NCBI GenBank assembly: GCA_937996655.1
Contig: CALKUK010000011.1
Location: 124,001-188,000, forward strand
Reading direction: 5' to 3'
Length of the DNA: 64,000 nucleotides
Origin: an uncultured Sphingomonadaceae bacterium
GTDB taxonomy: Bacteria > Pseudomonadota > Alphaproteobacteria > Sphingomonadales > Sphingomonadaceae
The notes beneath the pieces are model-generated. The model was given only the letters and a program-made list of their open reading frames with translations. It had not been told where the DNA came from and did no database searches. The position numbers and the translations under genes were made by a program. How positions within the stretch are numbered: the stretch's first letter is position 1; each line of letters starts with the position of its first letter. This document shows, one piece after another, positions 50,718 through 59,301 of this stretch.

Positions 50718-51101
50718 ATGACCCTGCCCAACATCTTGCGGCTGCTGGCCATTGGCTGCTTGGTGCCTGTTGTCCTGCATGTCGCATTCGGTGTGGCAGG
50801 CGACAGTCTGATTGGTGCGCCGGTGCCTGATGCGATCGACCGAAGTCTGGACAGCCAGAACCGGTTTTATGGTGCGTCCTTCGCCATTTATGGCGCGCTC
50901 TTATGGTATTGCGCGCGCGATCTCCGGGGGCATGGGGGCCTGCTGAAACTCGTCCTCGCCCTCTTCTTTTTCGGCGGATGCGCGCGCGGCCTGTCTGCCT
51001 TGCAATATGGCCTGCCGTCTTTGCCCATCCTCGCCCTCTGGGCCGTGGAACTTATCGTGCCGCCACTCCTGCTCATCTGGCTCGGCCGGCGGGCGCGGTG
51101 A
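50718..51101 (+). CDS. DUF4345 family small membrane protein
   Basis: A 127-residue membrane protein with about four hydrophobic segments, and the DRSLDSQNRFYGASFAIYGALLWY motif typical of DUF4345. The function is unknown. The ATG at 50718 follows GGGGTAAGG; an ATG at 50700 overlaps the upstream gene's stop. It is likely co-transcribed with the DUF4153 gene. A strong hairpin lies downstream, before the transaldolase-like gene. Confidence 0.75.
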   Translation: MTLPNILRLLAIGCLVPVVLHVAFGVAGDSLIGAPVPDAIDRSLDSQNRFYGASFAIYGALLWYCARDLRGHGGLLKLVLALFFFGGCARGLSALQYGLPSLPILALWAVELIVPPLLLIWLGRRAR

Positions 51102-51158
51102 GCATAGACCAAAGTCGCAATTTTGCTGTGCGGACTATCCTCAACTTAATGCCCCCTG

Positions 51159-51193
51159 CTGAGGCAGGGCTGTTGTTTTCAGCCCTGCCTCAG
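51159..51193. terminator. Long perfect hairpin before the transaldolase-like gene
   Basis: CTGAGGCAGGGCTG and CAGCCCTGCCTCAG form a perfect 14-bp stem with a 7-base TTGTTTT loop. It lies 58 bp after the DUF4345 stop and 48 bp before the next ATG. No U-tract follows on either strand, so it could be a factor-assisted terminator or a 5' leader structure of the downstream gene. Confidence 0.5.
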
Positions 51194-51241
51194 GTAAAGC
51201 GCGGGGGAACAAGATTCTCCTTCTGACAGGACGCCAAACCC

Positions 51242-51895
51242 ATGAAATTCTTCGCAGACACCGCCGAAATCGCCGACATCAAGGAACTGGCTGCAACCGG
51301 TCTTCTCGATGGCGTGACGACCAACCCGTCGCTCATCGCCAAGTCGGGCCGGGACTTCATGGAAGTCACACGCGAAATTTGCGGCATCACCGATGGCCCG
51401 GTGTCAGCCGAAGTCGTGGCCCTCGACCATGCAACGATGATGAAGGAAGCCGAAGTCCTCCGGAAGATCGCCGACAATGTCTGCATCAAGGTGCCGCTGA
51501 CGATTGACGGGCTGAAGACCTGCAAGGCGCTGACCAGTGACGGCACGATGGTCAACGTCACGCTTTGCTTCTCGGCCAATCAGGCGCTGCTGGCGGCCAA
51601 AGCAGGCGCGACCTTCATTTCGCCCTTCGTTGGTCGTCATGACGACAATGGTTTTGACGGGATGCAACTGATCGCCGACATCCGCTTGATTTACGACAAT
51701 TACGGCTTTGAAACAGAAATCCTTGTCGCCAGCGTGCGGCACGGCATCCATGTGCTTGAAGCCGCCAAGATCGGTGCGGATGTGATGACGGCGCCGCCCT
51801 CGGTCATCAAGGCACTGTTCAACCATGTGCTGACCGATAAGGGCATCGCCGGCTTCCTCGCCGATTGGGAAAAAACGGGGCAGAAAATCATTTGA
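51242..51895 (+). CDS. fsa: Transaldolase / fructose-6-phosphate aldolase (short type)
   Basis: A 217-residue TalC/Fsa-type Schiff-base aldolase. It begins MKFFADTAEIADIKEL, has DGVTTNPSLIAKSG, and the catalytic lysine in the NVCIKVPLTIDGLKTCKAL segment (about 80-98), followed by MVNVTLCFSANQALLAAKAGATFISPFVGRHDD. The family contains both true transaldolases and fructose-6-phosphate aldolases, and the two cannot be told apart here. The Xer-type recombinase gene overlaps its 3' end. Confidence 0.9.
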   Translation: MKFFADTAEIADIKELAATGLLDGVTTNPSLIAKSGRDFMEVTREICGITDGPVSAEVVALDHATMMKEAEVLRKIADNVCIKVPLTIDGLKTCKALTSDGTMVNVTLCFSANQALLAAKAGATFISPFVGRHDDNGFDGMQLIADIRLIYDNYGFETEILVASVRHGIHVLEAAKIGADVMTAPPSVIKALFNHVLTDKGIAGFLADWEKTGQKII

Positions 51896-52767
51896 ACGAC
51901 ATCGTCCAGCGCTGGGCCGACCATCTCCGTCGGGACCGGCGGCGGTCGATCCATACTGTGCGGGCCTATGTGGCCACCGCAGAGCGTTTGATGAGCTTTT
52001 TGCGGGTGCACCAGGGAGGTGCACCCAACCTCACCACAATCGAGGCGGCGGATTTGCGCGCCTACCTCGCCTCACGTCGGGGCGATGGGATCGGCAATGT
52101 GTCCACCGCGCGCGAATTGTCGGCGGTGCGGGGATTTCTAAAATTTGCAGGCGGTGTCGATGCCGTACCTCGGGTCAAAGGGCCCCGGGTGCGCAAATCA
52201 CTGCCGAGACCTGTGTCGCCCGATGAGGTGATCGCGCTCGCCGAAGATGTGGCAGACCAAGCGAAGGAGCCTTGGATCGCCGCGCGCGACTGGGCGATCC
52301 TGTTGTTGCTCTATGGTGCGGGCCTCCGCATCGGCGAGGCGCTGGGGCTGACGGGCGATATCCTGCCTATTGGGGAGACGATGTCGGTTACCGGCAAGCG
52401 GCAGAAGACGCGCATCGTCCCCTTATTGCCCGAAGTGCGCACGGCCATTGGAACCTATGCCGACATCTGCCCCTATGGCGTTGCGAAAGGGGAGCCGCTG
52501 TTTCGCGGTGCGCGCGGAGGGCCGCTGGAGCCGGGCATCGTGCGGCGGGCTGTGCAGGCGGCGCGGACCCGCCTCAACCTGTCGGACCGGACGACGCCCC
52601 ATGCGCTGCGCCACAGCTTTGCAAGCCATTTGCTCGCCCGTGGTGCGGATTTGCGCAGCCTGCAGGAATTGCTGGGCCATGCCAGCCTGTCCTCGACACA
52701 GGTCTATACGGCGGTCGATGCCGCCTATTTGCTGGATGTGTACCGGACGGCGCATCCAAGGGCCTGA
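51892..52767 (+). CDS. xerC: XerC-type tyrosine recombinase
   Basis: A ~291-residue tyrosine recombinase of XerC type, resolving chromosome dimers at dif. The N-terminal core-binding domain covers about 1-85; the catalytic domain has R (YGAGLRIGEALGL), K (TGKRQKTRIVPLL), HxLRH (HALRHSFASHLLARG), H (LQELLGHASLSS) and Y (TQVYTAVD). The TTG at 51892 overlaps the upstream stop by 4 bp and is the likely start; an ATG at 51865 would lie inside that gene. It lacks the arm-binding domain of the island integrase, so it is a housekeeping enzyme. Confidence 0.88.
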   Translation: MNDIVQRWADHLRRDRRRSIHTVRAYVATAERLMSFLRVHQGGAPNLTTIEAADLRAYLASRRGDGIGNVSTARELSAVRGFLKFAGGVDAVPRVKGPRVRKSLPRPVSPDEVIALAEDVADQAKEPWIAARDWAILLLLYGAGLRIGEALGLTGDILPIGETMSVTGKRQKTRIVPLLPEVRTAIGTYADICPYGVAKGEPLFRGARGGPLEPGIVRRAVQAARTRLNLSDRTTPHALRHSFASHLLARGADLRSLQELLGHASLSSTQVYTAVDAAYLLDVYRTAHPRA

Positions 52768-52783
52768 GGGTAGGCTCTCTTTT

Positions 52784-52870
52784 CCGTTTGGGCTGAGCTT
52801 GTCGAAGCCCTGTTCTTATCTGAGCGCCAAAGTGAAGGGCGGCCCTTCGACGGGCTCAGGGCGAACGGAC
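52784..52870. repeat. Extragenic palindrome, sphingomonad REP-like (copy 2)
   Basis: Left arm CGTTTGGGCTGAGCTTGTCG, right arm CGACGGGCTCAGGGCGAACG, around a variable centre. It separates the convergent xerC and dedA genes. Confidence 0.9.
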
Positions 52871-52884
52871 TAGGAGGTGTTAGC

Positions 52885-53487
52885 CTAATCCCGATCCGGC
52901 TTCCAGGTGATCAACCGCCAGACATAGCCAAGTATGATCAGCACCATCACGGCTGTCGCAATCGGCCCGACGAATTGGTCAACTTGTTTGAAGTTCTTGC
53001 CCATAGTGTAGCCTGCCAGCCCGAGCAGCGCCGTCCAGACGGCGGTGCCGATTGTGGACCAGAGGACGAAGGTTGATAGCCGCATGTGCAGCAGCCCGGC
53101 AGGTATCGAGACCAAAGACCGCAGCGTGGGCAGCATCCGGCCGAAAAAGACGATGGCCCAACCTTGCGTGCCGAACAGCTTTTCCGCCTTTTCAATCTCT
53201 TGCCAGTCGAGCGTCAGGAAGCGGCCCCAGCGCACAATTAGCGGTTTGAGCCTCTCAATGCCGATCACGCGGGCGGCGAGATACCAGAAATAATTGCCGA
53301 GCATGGCGCCTGCAGTGCCTGCGGCGATGACGGCAGTGATGTCCATCTTCCCCCTGGCGGCGGCAAGGCCGGAGACGGACATGATGACTTCCGACGGGAT
53401 CGGCGGAAAGACGGTTTCCAGAAACATCAGGAATCCGACGCCGAGATAACCCGCATCCTCGATCAGTTTGATGATCCAGTCGCTCAC
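52885..53487 (-). CDS. DedA family membrane protein
   Basis: A 200-residue DedA-type protein with about five membrane segments, the N-terminal FLMFLETVFPPIPSEVIMSVSGLAA signature, the GNYFWYLAARVIG segment and the FFGRMLPTLRSLVSIPAGL motif typical of the family. DedA proteins flip or transport polyprenyl carriers and affect membrane potential and envelope homeostasis. It overlaps gshB by 4 bp on the same strand, so the two are probably co-transcribed from upstream of gshB. Confidence 0.93.
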   Translation of the reverse strand: MSDWIIKLIEDAGYLGVGFLMFLETVFPPIPSEVIMSVSGLAAARGKMDITAVIAAGTAGAMLGNYFWYLAARVIGIERLKPLIVRWGRFLTLDWQEIEKAEKLFGTQGWAIVFFGRMLPTLRSLVSIPAGLLHMRLSTFVLWSTIGTAVWTALLGLAGYTMGKNFKQVDQFVGPIATAVMVLIILGYVWRLITWKPDRD

Positions 53488-54434
53488 TTGGCGATCTTCG
53501 CTTCAATCGTGTCCCAAATGAGGGCGGGCGTGTCCGTCCCGTTAAAGGCGTCGATGGCGACGATGCCGGTGGGTGAGGTGACGTTGATTTCGGTAAGCCA
53601 CTTGCCGCCGATCACGTCGATGCCGACGAACAGCAGACCGCGCTTCTTCAGTTCCGGACCGATGGCAGCGCAGATTTCGCGCTCACCCAGCGTCAGATCG
53701 GTCGCTTCGGCGCGGCCACCGGCAGCGAGATTGGACCGGATTTCGCCCGCGCCCGGAATGCGGTTGATGGCCCCGGCCACTTCCCCATCGATGAGCACGA
53801 TGCGCTTGTCGCCGCTTTCAACTGCCCGGATAAAGGCCTGCGCCATGAAGGGTTCGCGCCATACTTGGCCGAACAGCTCGGTAATGGCGGCCAGATTCTT
53901 GCCGTCCTTGGCGATATGCATGACCGCAGATCCGGCGTTGCCGTGGAGCGGTTTCACGACAATTTCGCCGTGCGTCTTGTGGAATTCGCGCACCTCGTCG
54001 AGCGAGCGTGTGACGAGCGTCGGCGGCATGAACTGTGCAAAATCGAGCACGAACACCTTTTCCGGCGCGTTGCGAACGCTGACCGGGTCATTGGCGACCA
54101 GCGTGCGGTGCGTGATGCGTTCAAGCAGGTGCGTCGCGGTGATGTAGCCAAGATCAAAGGGCGGGTCCTGCCGCATCAGAACGGCGTCGATATCGTCCGC
54201 CAGATCGATTTTGACCGGCGCGCCGAAGGAGAAATGGTTGCCTGCCTCCCGCTGGACAGTCACCGGACGTGCCGTCACCCAGACGCGGCCGTCGGAATAG
54301 TTCAGCTCATCGGCGGTATAGTGATAGCTGGTATAGCCCCGGGATTGTGCCGATAGCATCAACGCGAAAGTCGAATCGCCGGTAATGTTGAGACCCTCCA
54401 TCGGGTCCATCTGGAATGCGACCTTCAGGGTCAT
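53484..54434 (-). CDS. gshB: Glutathione synthetase
   Basis: A 316-residue ATP-grasp enzyme, joining gamma-glutamylcysteine and glycine. It begins MTLKVAFQMDPMEGLNITGDSTFALMLSAQSRGY, a classical GshB start, with VLMRQDPPFDLGYITATHLLE, KPLHGNAGSAVMHI and the ATP-grasp segments ERGLLFVGIDVIGGKWLTEINVTSPTG near the C-terminus. It overlaps the dedA gene and is 49 bp downstream of yraN. Glutathione also serves beta-etherase and epoxide detoxification in sphingomonads, but no such genes are here. Confidence 0.96.
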   Translation of the reverse strand: MTLKVAFQMDPMEGLNITGDSTFALMLSAQSRGYTSYHYTADELNYSDGRVWVTARPVTVQREAGNHFSFGAPVKIDLADDIDAVLMRQDPPFDLGYITATHLLERITHRTLVANDPVSVRNAPEKVFVLDFAQFMPPTLVTRSLDEVREFHKTHGEIVVKPLHGNAGSAVMHIAKDGKNLAAITELFGQVWREPFMAQAFIRAVESGDKRIVLIDGEVAGAINRIPGAGEIRSNLAAGGRAEATDLTLGEREICAAIGPELKKRGLLFVGIDVIGGKWLTEINVTSPTGIVAIDAFNGTDTPALIWDTIEAKIAK

Positions 54435-54483
54435 CGCGGGTCTCCTTGTCTGGCGGGCGATCTAGGCGAAGCGGGCGGCTTTG

Positions 54484-54834
54484 TCACCCGTGCCAGGCAT
54501 TGGGAATGTGGCGCGGTAAAGCGAAGGGCGCGATGAGCATCACGTCGATGCGGATGTCTTCGCCATTCGGCGCAAAGCGGGGTTGGAGGGCATTGGCAGC
54601 CGCCGTTACGCGGCGCAGACGCCAAGCGTCGATGGCAGTGTCGAGATCGGCCTGTTTGCGGCGTGCCTTCACCTCAATGAAGGCGACCGTACGGCCACGC
54701 CTGGCGACAAGATCAACCTCGCCAACGCGCAGCTTTACGCGGAAGGCGAGAATGCGCCAGCCATGCAGCCGCAGCCACCAAGCAGCAACTGTCTCTCCCC
54801 AGCGGCCGCGGCGTTCAGCGGCCTGTCGGGTCAT
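54484..54834 (-). CDS. yraN: UPF0102 (YraN) family nuclease-like protein
   Basis: A 116-residue restriction-endonuclease-like protein with the YraN signature: GETVAAWWLRLHGWRILAFRVKLRVGEVDLVARRGRTVAFIEVKARR, containing the acidic ED...EVK triad of the fold. The exact role is unknown. It is directly downstream of rsmI with a 4-bp overlap, and gshB follows; rsmI-yraN beside lpoA is a widely conserved arrangement. Confidence 0.92.
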   Translation of the reverse strand: MTRQAAERRGRWGETVAAWWLRLHGWRILAFRVKLRVGEVDLVARRGRTVAFIEVKARRKQADLDTAIDAWRLRRVTAAANALQPRFAPNGEDIRIDVMLIAPFALPRHIPNAWHG

Positions 54835-55667
54835 TTGCCCTGCAACTCCAGCGCGCGGGCATAGAGCGCCTTGCGATCAGCCCCCAGCGTGCGGGCGACC
54901 TCTCCGGCAGCTCTGGAGGGAGAGGCGGTTTTCATCGCCTCCACCAGCGCTGATTCGATATCATCAACCGAAGCTGCTTCCGGTTCACCCGGCGGGCCGA
55001 CAACGATGACAATCTCGCCCTTGGGCGGAGACCCGTCATAACGCGAGGCCAGTTCTGAAAGCGTACCGGTCACGCACTCTTCATAGGCCTTGGTGATTTC
55101 GCGTGCGACGCCCGCCTCGCGGTCCCCCAACACCTGCGCCAATATGCCGAGCGTATCCGACAGACGCGGGCCAGATTCGTAAAAGACCAGCGTGGCGCGC
55201 AGGGATTTGAATTCCGCGATCTGGTCTGCCTTCGCCTTCGCCTTGGGCGGCAGAAAGCCTGCAAAAAAGAACCGGTCTGTCGGTAACCCGGCCAACGTTA
55301 GCGCGGCGATAACAGCGGACGGGCCGGGGATCGTCACGATATGACGGCCAGCCGCGCGCGCATCACGCACCAGCTTGTAGCCGGGATCGGAAATGAGCGG
55401 CGTGCCTGCATCCGACACCAAAGCCACGGCCTCATGCGCCATACGCTCGATCAGGCCGGGGCGGACCCGGTCTGCATTGTGATCATGATATGGCTGCATC
55501 GGGCGTTTGACGCCGATATGCTGCAAAAGCTTCGCCGTGACGCGGCTGTCTTCCACCGCTATGATGTCAGCCTCGCGAAGAATCGAGGCTGCACGCGGAC
55601 TTAGGTCGCCGAGATTGCCGATCGGCGTGGCGACGATATAGAGACCGGGTTGAAGCGTAGAAGCCAT
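54831..55667 (-). CDS. rsmI: 16S rRNA (cytidine-2'-O)-methyltransferase
   Basis: A 278-residue SAM-dependent methyltransferase of the tetrapyrrole methylase fold, modifying C1402 of 16S rRNA. It has LYIVATPIGNLGDLSPRAASIL at the N-terminus, then DIIAVEDSRVTAKLLQHIGV and ALVSDAGTPLISDPGYKLVRDA, and the GFLPPKAKAK segment. The start at 55667 is the family start; the ATG at 55781 would reach far into the divergent gene. It overlaps yraN by 4 bp. Confidence 0.96.
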   Translation of the reverse strand: MASTLQPGLYIVATPIGNLGDLSPRAASILREADIIAVEDSRVTAKLLQHIGVKRPMQPYHDHNADRVRPGLIERMAHEAVALVSDAGTPLISDPGYKLVRDARAAGRHIVTIPGPSAVIAALTLAGLPTDRFFFAGFLPPKAKAKADQIAEFKSLRATLVFYESGPRLSDTLGILAQVLGDREAGVAREITKAYEECVTGTLSELASRYDGSPPKGEIVIVVGPPGEPEAASVDDIESALVEAMKTASPSRAAGEVARTLGADRKALYARALELQGK

Positions 55668-55679
55668 AGGGAGTGCGTC

Positions 55680-56864
55680 ATGGCAGAGGATATGGGTGAG
55701 GGGCAAGCGACAGACCTCAAACGGCGGCAAATCATGCGCTGGGGCCTTGTCAGTGCAACGTTGTTCATGGCCGGGTGCCAAGTCGTGCCCAAGGCTCCGC
55801 CAAAGCCAGTTGAAGCACCTCCTGAAGAAGGCCCAAGCAGCGGCCTGCCGTCAGATGCCACACGGCATCGCGTTGCGCTGCTTGTGCCGTTGACCGGCAC
55901 CAATGCGGGTATCGGACAGTCAATCGCCAATGCGGCGAATATGGCCGTGCTCGATACCGGCGGTGAGCAGATCCGCATGACCGTCTACGATACCGCAGGC
56001 GGTGCGGCGGCCGCGGCCGAAAAGGCGATCGCAGAGGGCAATAAGCTGATCCTTGGGCCTTTGTTGGCAGAAGACGTGCGTGCCGCGGCCGAAGTCGGTC
56101 GCCGCAACCGTGTGCCGCTTATCGGATTTTCGAACGATGTGTCGGTCGCGGGCAACGGCACCTATCTGCTCGGCTTTACGCCTGCGCAGTCCGTGTCGCG
56201 GGTCGTGGGCTATGCCCGGTCCAAGGGGATGGTGAAATTTGCCGGGCTCGTGCCGGCTGGCGTTTACGGCCAGCGTGCGCAGACGGCGCTTGCCCGCTCG
56301 GTTGAGGACGCGGGCGGGGCGCTTGTTTCCGTGCAGAGTTATGACCGGAATGCCGGGGCCATCATGGGCGCCATTTCCCGCATCAACAAGGCGGGGTCTG
56401 CCGACGCTATCCTGATCGCCGATTCGAGCCGGACGGCGGTGCAGGCCATTCCTATCATCCGACGCGGGCCAAGCGCCTCTGCCAAGATTTTGGGGACGGA
56501 GCTCTGGAATACCGAAGCAAGCCTCGCATCGCCCGCGTTGAACGGCGCCTGGTTCGCCAGCGTATCGGACGGGGTCTACACTCAGATGGCCGCGAAATAC
56601 CGGACGCGCTTCGGATTGGCGCCCTATCGCCTATCGAGCCTTGGCTATGATGCGGTTCTCCTCGCAACCAAGGTGGCGACTAACTGGAAGGTTGGAACGC
56701 CGTTTCCGCTTCGGGCGCTTGACGACACAGGTGGCTTTGCCGGGATCGACGGCCCGTTCCGTTTCAACGCCTATGGCGTGGCGGAACGTGCGCTCGAGGT
56801 GCAGCAAGTCGGCGCGAGCGGGGCGACCGTAGTGTCCCCCGCACCCAAGGGCTTTGCGGACTGA
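55680..56864 (+). CDS. LpoA-like lipoprotein (penicillin-binding protein activator)
   Basis: A 394-residue lipoprotein with a lipobox around C33 (LFMAGC) after an unusually long N-region, a proline-rich stretch (PPKPVEAPPEE) and a type I periplasmic binding protein fold (HRVALLVPLTGTNAGIGQSIANAANMAVLD, then ALLGYDAVLLATKV-like later strands). This is the LppC/LpoA family, which stimulates peptidoglycan synthases in gammaproteobacteria. It is divergent from rsmI-yraN by 12 bp, matching the lpoA-rsmI-yraN locus there. It lacks the TPR half of enterobacterial LpoA. AGGGAG precedes the ATG. Confidence 0.82.
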   Translation: MAEDMGEGQATDLKRRQIMRWGLVSATLFMAGCQVVPKAPPKPVEAPPEEGPSSGLPSDATRHRVALLVPLTGTNAGIGQSIANAANMAVLDTGGEQIRMTVYDTAGGAAAAAEKAIAEGNKLILGPLLAEDVRAAAEVGRRNRVPLIGFSNDVSVAGNGTYLLGFTPAQSVSRVVGYARSKGMVKFAGLVPAGVYGQRAQTALARSVEDAGGALVSVQSYDRNAGAIMGAISRINKAGSADAILIADSSRTAVQAIPIIRRGPSASAKILGTELWNTEASLASPALNGAWFASVSDGVYTQMAAKYRTRFGLAPYRLSSLGYDAVLLATKVATNWKVGTPFPLRALDDTGGFAGIDGPFRFNAYGVAERALEVQQVGASGATVVSPAPKGFAD

Positions 56865-56878
56865 TTGTACCACTTCAC

Positions 56879-56968
56879 CGCTCGTGCTGAGCTTGTCGAA
56901 GCACTGTCCTTTTCTTGCAACCCAAGGCGCAGAAAGGGCGATCCTTCGACAAGCTCAGGATGAGCGGA
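56879..56968. repeat. Extragenic palindrome, sphingomonad REP-like (copy 3)
   Basis: Left arm TGCTGAGCTTGTCGAAGCA, right arm CCTTCGACAAGCTCAGGAT, near-perfect inverted repeats around a non-conserved centre of about 35 bp. It separates the convergent LpoA-like and hemW genes. Confidence 0.92.
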
Positions 56969-56990
56969 GCGTTGGATCCCGCTAATTAGC

Positions 56991-58139
56991 CTAAACGCTC
57001 ACCAACTCTGCCAAGATGCGGTCGAGCAGCAGCATCCCGTCCGGCTGGACGGTGATGCGGTTGCCTGACCGGATAACCAAGCCATAGCCCGACAGGCGCT
57101 GTGCGGCGTCGGCATCGATAAGGGCATCGACGGCCACCCCAGTCTTGCGGGCAATATTGGCAAGGTCCACCCCTTCGCGCAGCCTGAGGCCCATCAGCAG
57201 GGCCTCGCGTGCCTGTTCTGCCGGTGACAGGGCGTCCTCGCGCTGGGCGCCATGGCTGTTGCGGGCGACAGCGTTCAGGAAGTTTTCCGGCTTCTTGTGC
57301 CGGACCGTCGCCAGACCGCCCCGCCGTCCATGCGCGCCTGGGCCGATGCCGGCATAGCTGCCATAGCGCCAATAGGTCAGGTTATGACGGCTTTCCTCTC
57401 CCAAACGGGCGTGGTTGGAAATCTCATAGCGGGGCAGACCTGCGGTGGCGGTGAGGGCATCGGTCAGTTCATAAAACTCCGCCGCTTCATCCGGGTCCTT
57501 GGGTGTCAGCGCGCCTGTGCGCACCAACGTTTCAAAACGTGTGCCGGGTTCAATGGTTAACTGGTAGAGCGAGAGGTGCCCCGTCCCGAAGGATAAAGCA
57601 CGGCGCAGTTCCGCCTCCCATCCGCTGAGCGTCTGGGCGGGCAGGGCATAGATCAGATCGAATGATACACGGGAAAAGGCGCGCTGCGCCACCTCCAGTG
57701 CGGCCAGCCCTTCCTCCACATCATGCGCGCGACCCAAGAGGTGCAGCACCTCATTATCGAGCGATTGCAGGCCGAGCGAGACACGGTTGACGCCCGCTGC
57801 CGCCAGATCGGCAAAACGTGCTGCCTCGACAGAGGAGGGGTTGGCCTCCAACGTGATTTCGATATCTGGCGCAAAGCCCCAATGCGCCTTTGCCGCAGAG
57901 ATCAGCGCGGCGACTGTCGCAGGCGGCATCAGCGAAGGCGTGCCACCGCCAAAGAAGATGGACGTAAGCGGTCGTCCGCCAATCTGGCCTGCCTCATAGG
58001 CCATGTCTGCCAGCAGCGCGTCCCGCCAAGCCTCCTGATCCGTAGTTTCCCTGACATGGCTGTTAAAGTCACAGTAGGGACACTTCGATATGCAGAAGGG
58101 CCAATGGATATAGAGGGCAAGGGAATCGACCTGATGCAT
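56991..58139 (-). CDS. hemW: Radical SAM heme chaperone / HemN-like protein
   Basis: A 382-residue radical SAM protein. The iron-sulfur motif is C16-x3-C20-x2-C23 (WPFCISKCPYCDF), followed by IFFGGGTPSLM, ITLEANPSS, VNRVSLGLQSLDNEVL and the C-terminal HemN-type domain (ARLGEESRHNLTYWRYGSYAGIGPGAHG). Position just upstream of rdgB and rph on the same strand is typical for HemW in alphaproteobacteria. Its ATG abuts the CAP-protein ATG on the other strand (ATGCAT). Confidence 0.93.
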   Translation of the reverse strand: MHQVDSLALYIHWPFCISKCPYCDFNSHVRETTDQEAWRDALLADMAYEAGQIGGRPLTSIFFGGGTPSLMPPATVAALISAAKAHWGFAPDIEITLEANPSSVEAARFADLAAAGVNRVSLGLQSLDNEVLHLLGRAHDVEEGLAALEVAQRAFSRVSFDLIYALPAQTLSGWEAELRRALSFGTGHLSLYQLTIEPGTRFETLVRTGALTPKDPDEAAEFYELTDALTATAGLPRYEISNHARLGEESRHNLTYWRYGSYAGIGPGAHGRRGGLATVRHKKPENFLNAVARNSHGAQREDALSPAEQAREALLMGLRLREGVDLANIARKTGVAVDALIDADAAQRLSGYGLVIRSGNRITVQPDGMLLLDRILAELVSV

Positions 58140-58682
58140 CGACGGCGCTTAGCATTGATGACGACGGCTGTAAGTCTGATCGTCTCCGCAGCGCCCGTCC
58201 CAGCGCAAGAGGTGGACGATTTTGCCGATGACGCCCTGACGACGCATAATGCCGAACGCGCAGAATTGGGCGCGCCCGATCTGGTCTGGAGCGATGCACT
58301 CGCGCGCGATGCGGCGGCATGGGCGCAAACCCTTAAGGGCGGTGGCACCCTGAGACATTCGGGCATCAGCGGGCAGGGGGAAAACCTCTGGATGGGCACG
58401 CGCGGGGCCTATGATACGCCGGAGATGGTCGACAGTTGGCTGGAGGAGCGCGCGACGTTCAAGCGCGGCCGCTTTCCCAATGTTTCGTCGACAGGTCGTT
58501 GGCCTGACGTCGGGCACTACACCCAGATGATTTGGGCCAATACGCGCGAAATAGGCTGCGCTGTCTCAAGCGATGCGGATTTTGACTATCTCGTTTGCCG
58601 TTATTTTCCCGCGGGGAACTGGATGGGAGAGGACCCGCTCGACGGGCGCGAACCGCGCCTTGCGGGGCGTAAGGCGCCCTAA
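58134..58682 (+). CDS. CAP (CRISP/PR-1/SCP) domain exported protein
   Basis: A 182-residue protein with an N-terminal signal peptide (about 1-27, ending VPAQ) and a CAP domain: HNAERAELGAPDLVWSDALARDAAAWAQ, GENLWMG, VGHYTQMIWANTREIGCAVS and YLVCRYFPAGNWMG. CAP proteins act outside the cytoplasm; bacterial roles are poorly known. The start is taken at 58134 because the signal peptide begins there; ATG 58104 is possible. Its 3' end overlaps convergent rdgB by 4 bp. Confidence 0.85.
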   Translation: MHRRRLALMTTAVSLIVSAAPVPAQEVDDFADDALTTHNAERAELGAPDLVWSDALARDAAAWAQTLKGGGTLRHSGISGQGENLWMGTRGAYDTPEMVDSWLEERATFKRGRFPNVSSTGRWPDVGHYTQMIWANTREIGCAVSSDADFDYLVCRYFPAGNWMGEDPLDGREPRLAGRKAP

Positions 58683-59299
58683 AACAAAGCCGCCACGAGT
58701 TTCTTGAATGCATCCGCCCGGTGGCTGATGGCGTGCTTTGCGGCGGGGTCAATCTCGGCAAAGGTCAGGTCGGAACCGGTCGGCACAAACACCGGATCAT
58801 AGCCAAAGCCCAACGTGCCGCGCGGTGGCCAGGTGAGGCTGCCGGCCACACGGCCTTCAAAGACTTCGCTATGCCCGTCCGGCCATGCGACGGCGAGGGT
58901 GCAGACGAACGCGGCGGACCGGTCAACCGACAGGCCCTGTTCGGCCAGCAGGCCTTCCACCTTGCCCATGGCCATATACCAATCCCGGCCGGGGTCCCCT
59001 TCAAACCATTGCCGTTCCGCCCAGTCCGCCGTGTAGACGCCGGGCCGTCCGCCAAGTGCTTTGACTTCCAGCCCGCTGTCGTCGGACAAAGCGGGCAGGC
59101 CGGACAGCGCCGAGGCGTGTGCCTTCAGCAACGCGTTTTCGGCAAAGGTGGTGCCGGTCTCTTCAGGCTCGGGCAGGCCGAGTTCACCCGCCGAGACAGG
59201 CTCGATCCCGAACGGGGCAAGGAGATCGCGTATCTCGCGGACCTTGCCCTGATTATGGCTGGCGATCACCAGCCGTCCGGGTTCAAGCTTGCGGGCCAT
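58679..59299 (-). CDS. rdgB: XTP/dITP diphosphatase (non-canonical purine NTP pyrophosphatase)
   Basis: A 206-residue Ham1/RdgB enzyme, removing inosine and xanthosine triphosphates from the nucleotide pool. Signature segments are LVIASHNQGKVREIRDLL, FAENALLKAHASALSGLPALSDDSGLEVKALGGRPGVYTADWA, and GTLGFGYDPVFVPTGSDLTFAEIDPAAKHAISHRADA. It follows rph by 2 bp, the common rph-rdgB-hemW order. It overlaps the convergent CAP gene. Confidence 0.96.
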   Translation of the reverse strand: MARKLEPGRLVIASHNQGKVREIRDLLAPFGIEPVSAGELGLPEPEETGTTFAENALLKAHASALSGLPALSDDSGLEVKALGGRPGVYTADWAERQWFEGDPGRDWYMAMGKVEGLLAEQGLSVDRSAAFVCTLAVAWPDGHSEVFEGRVAGSLTWPPRGTLGFGYDPVFVPTGSDLTFAEIDPAAKHAISHRADAFKKLVAALF

Positions 59300-59301
59300 G
59301 A

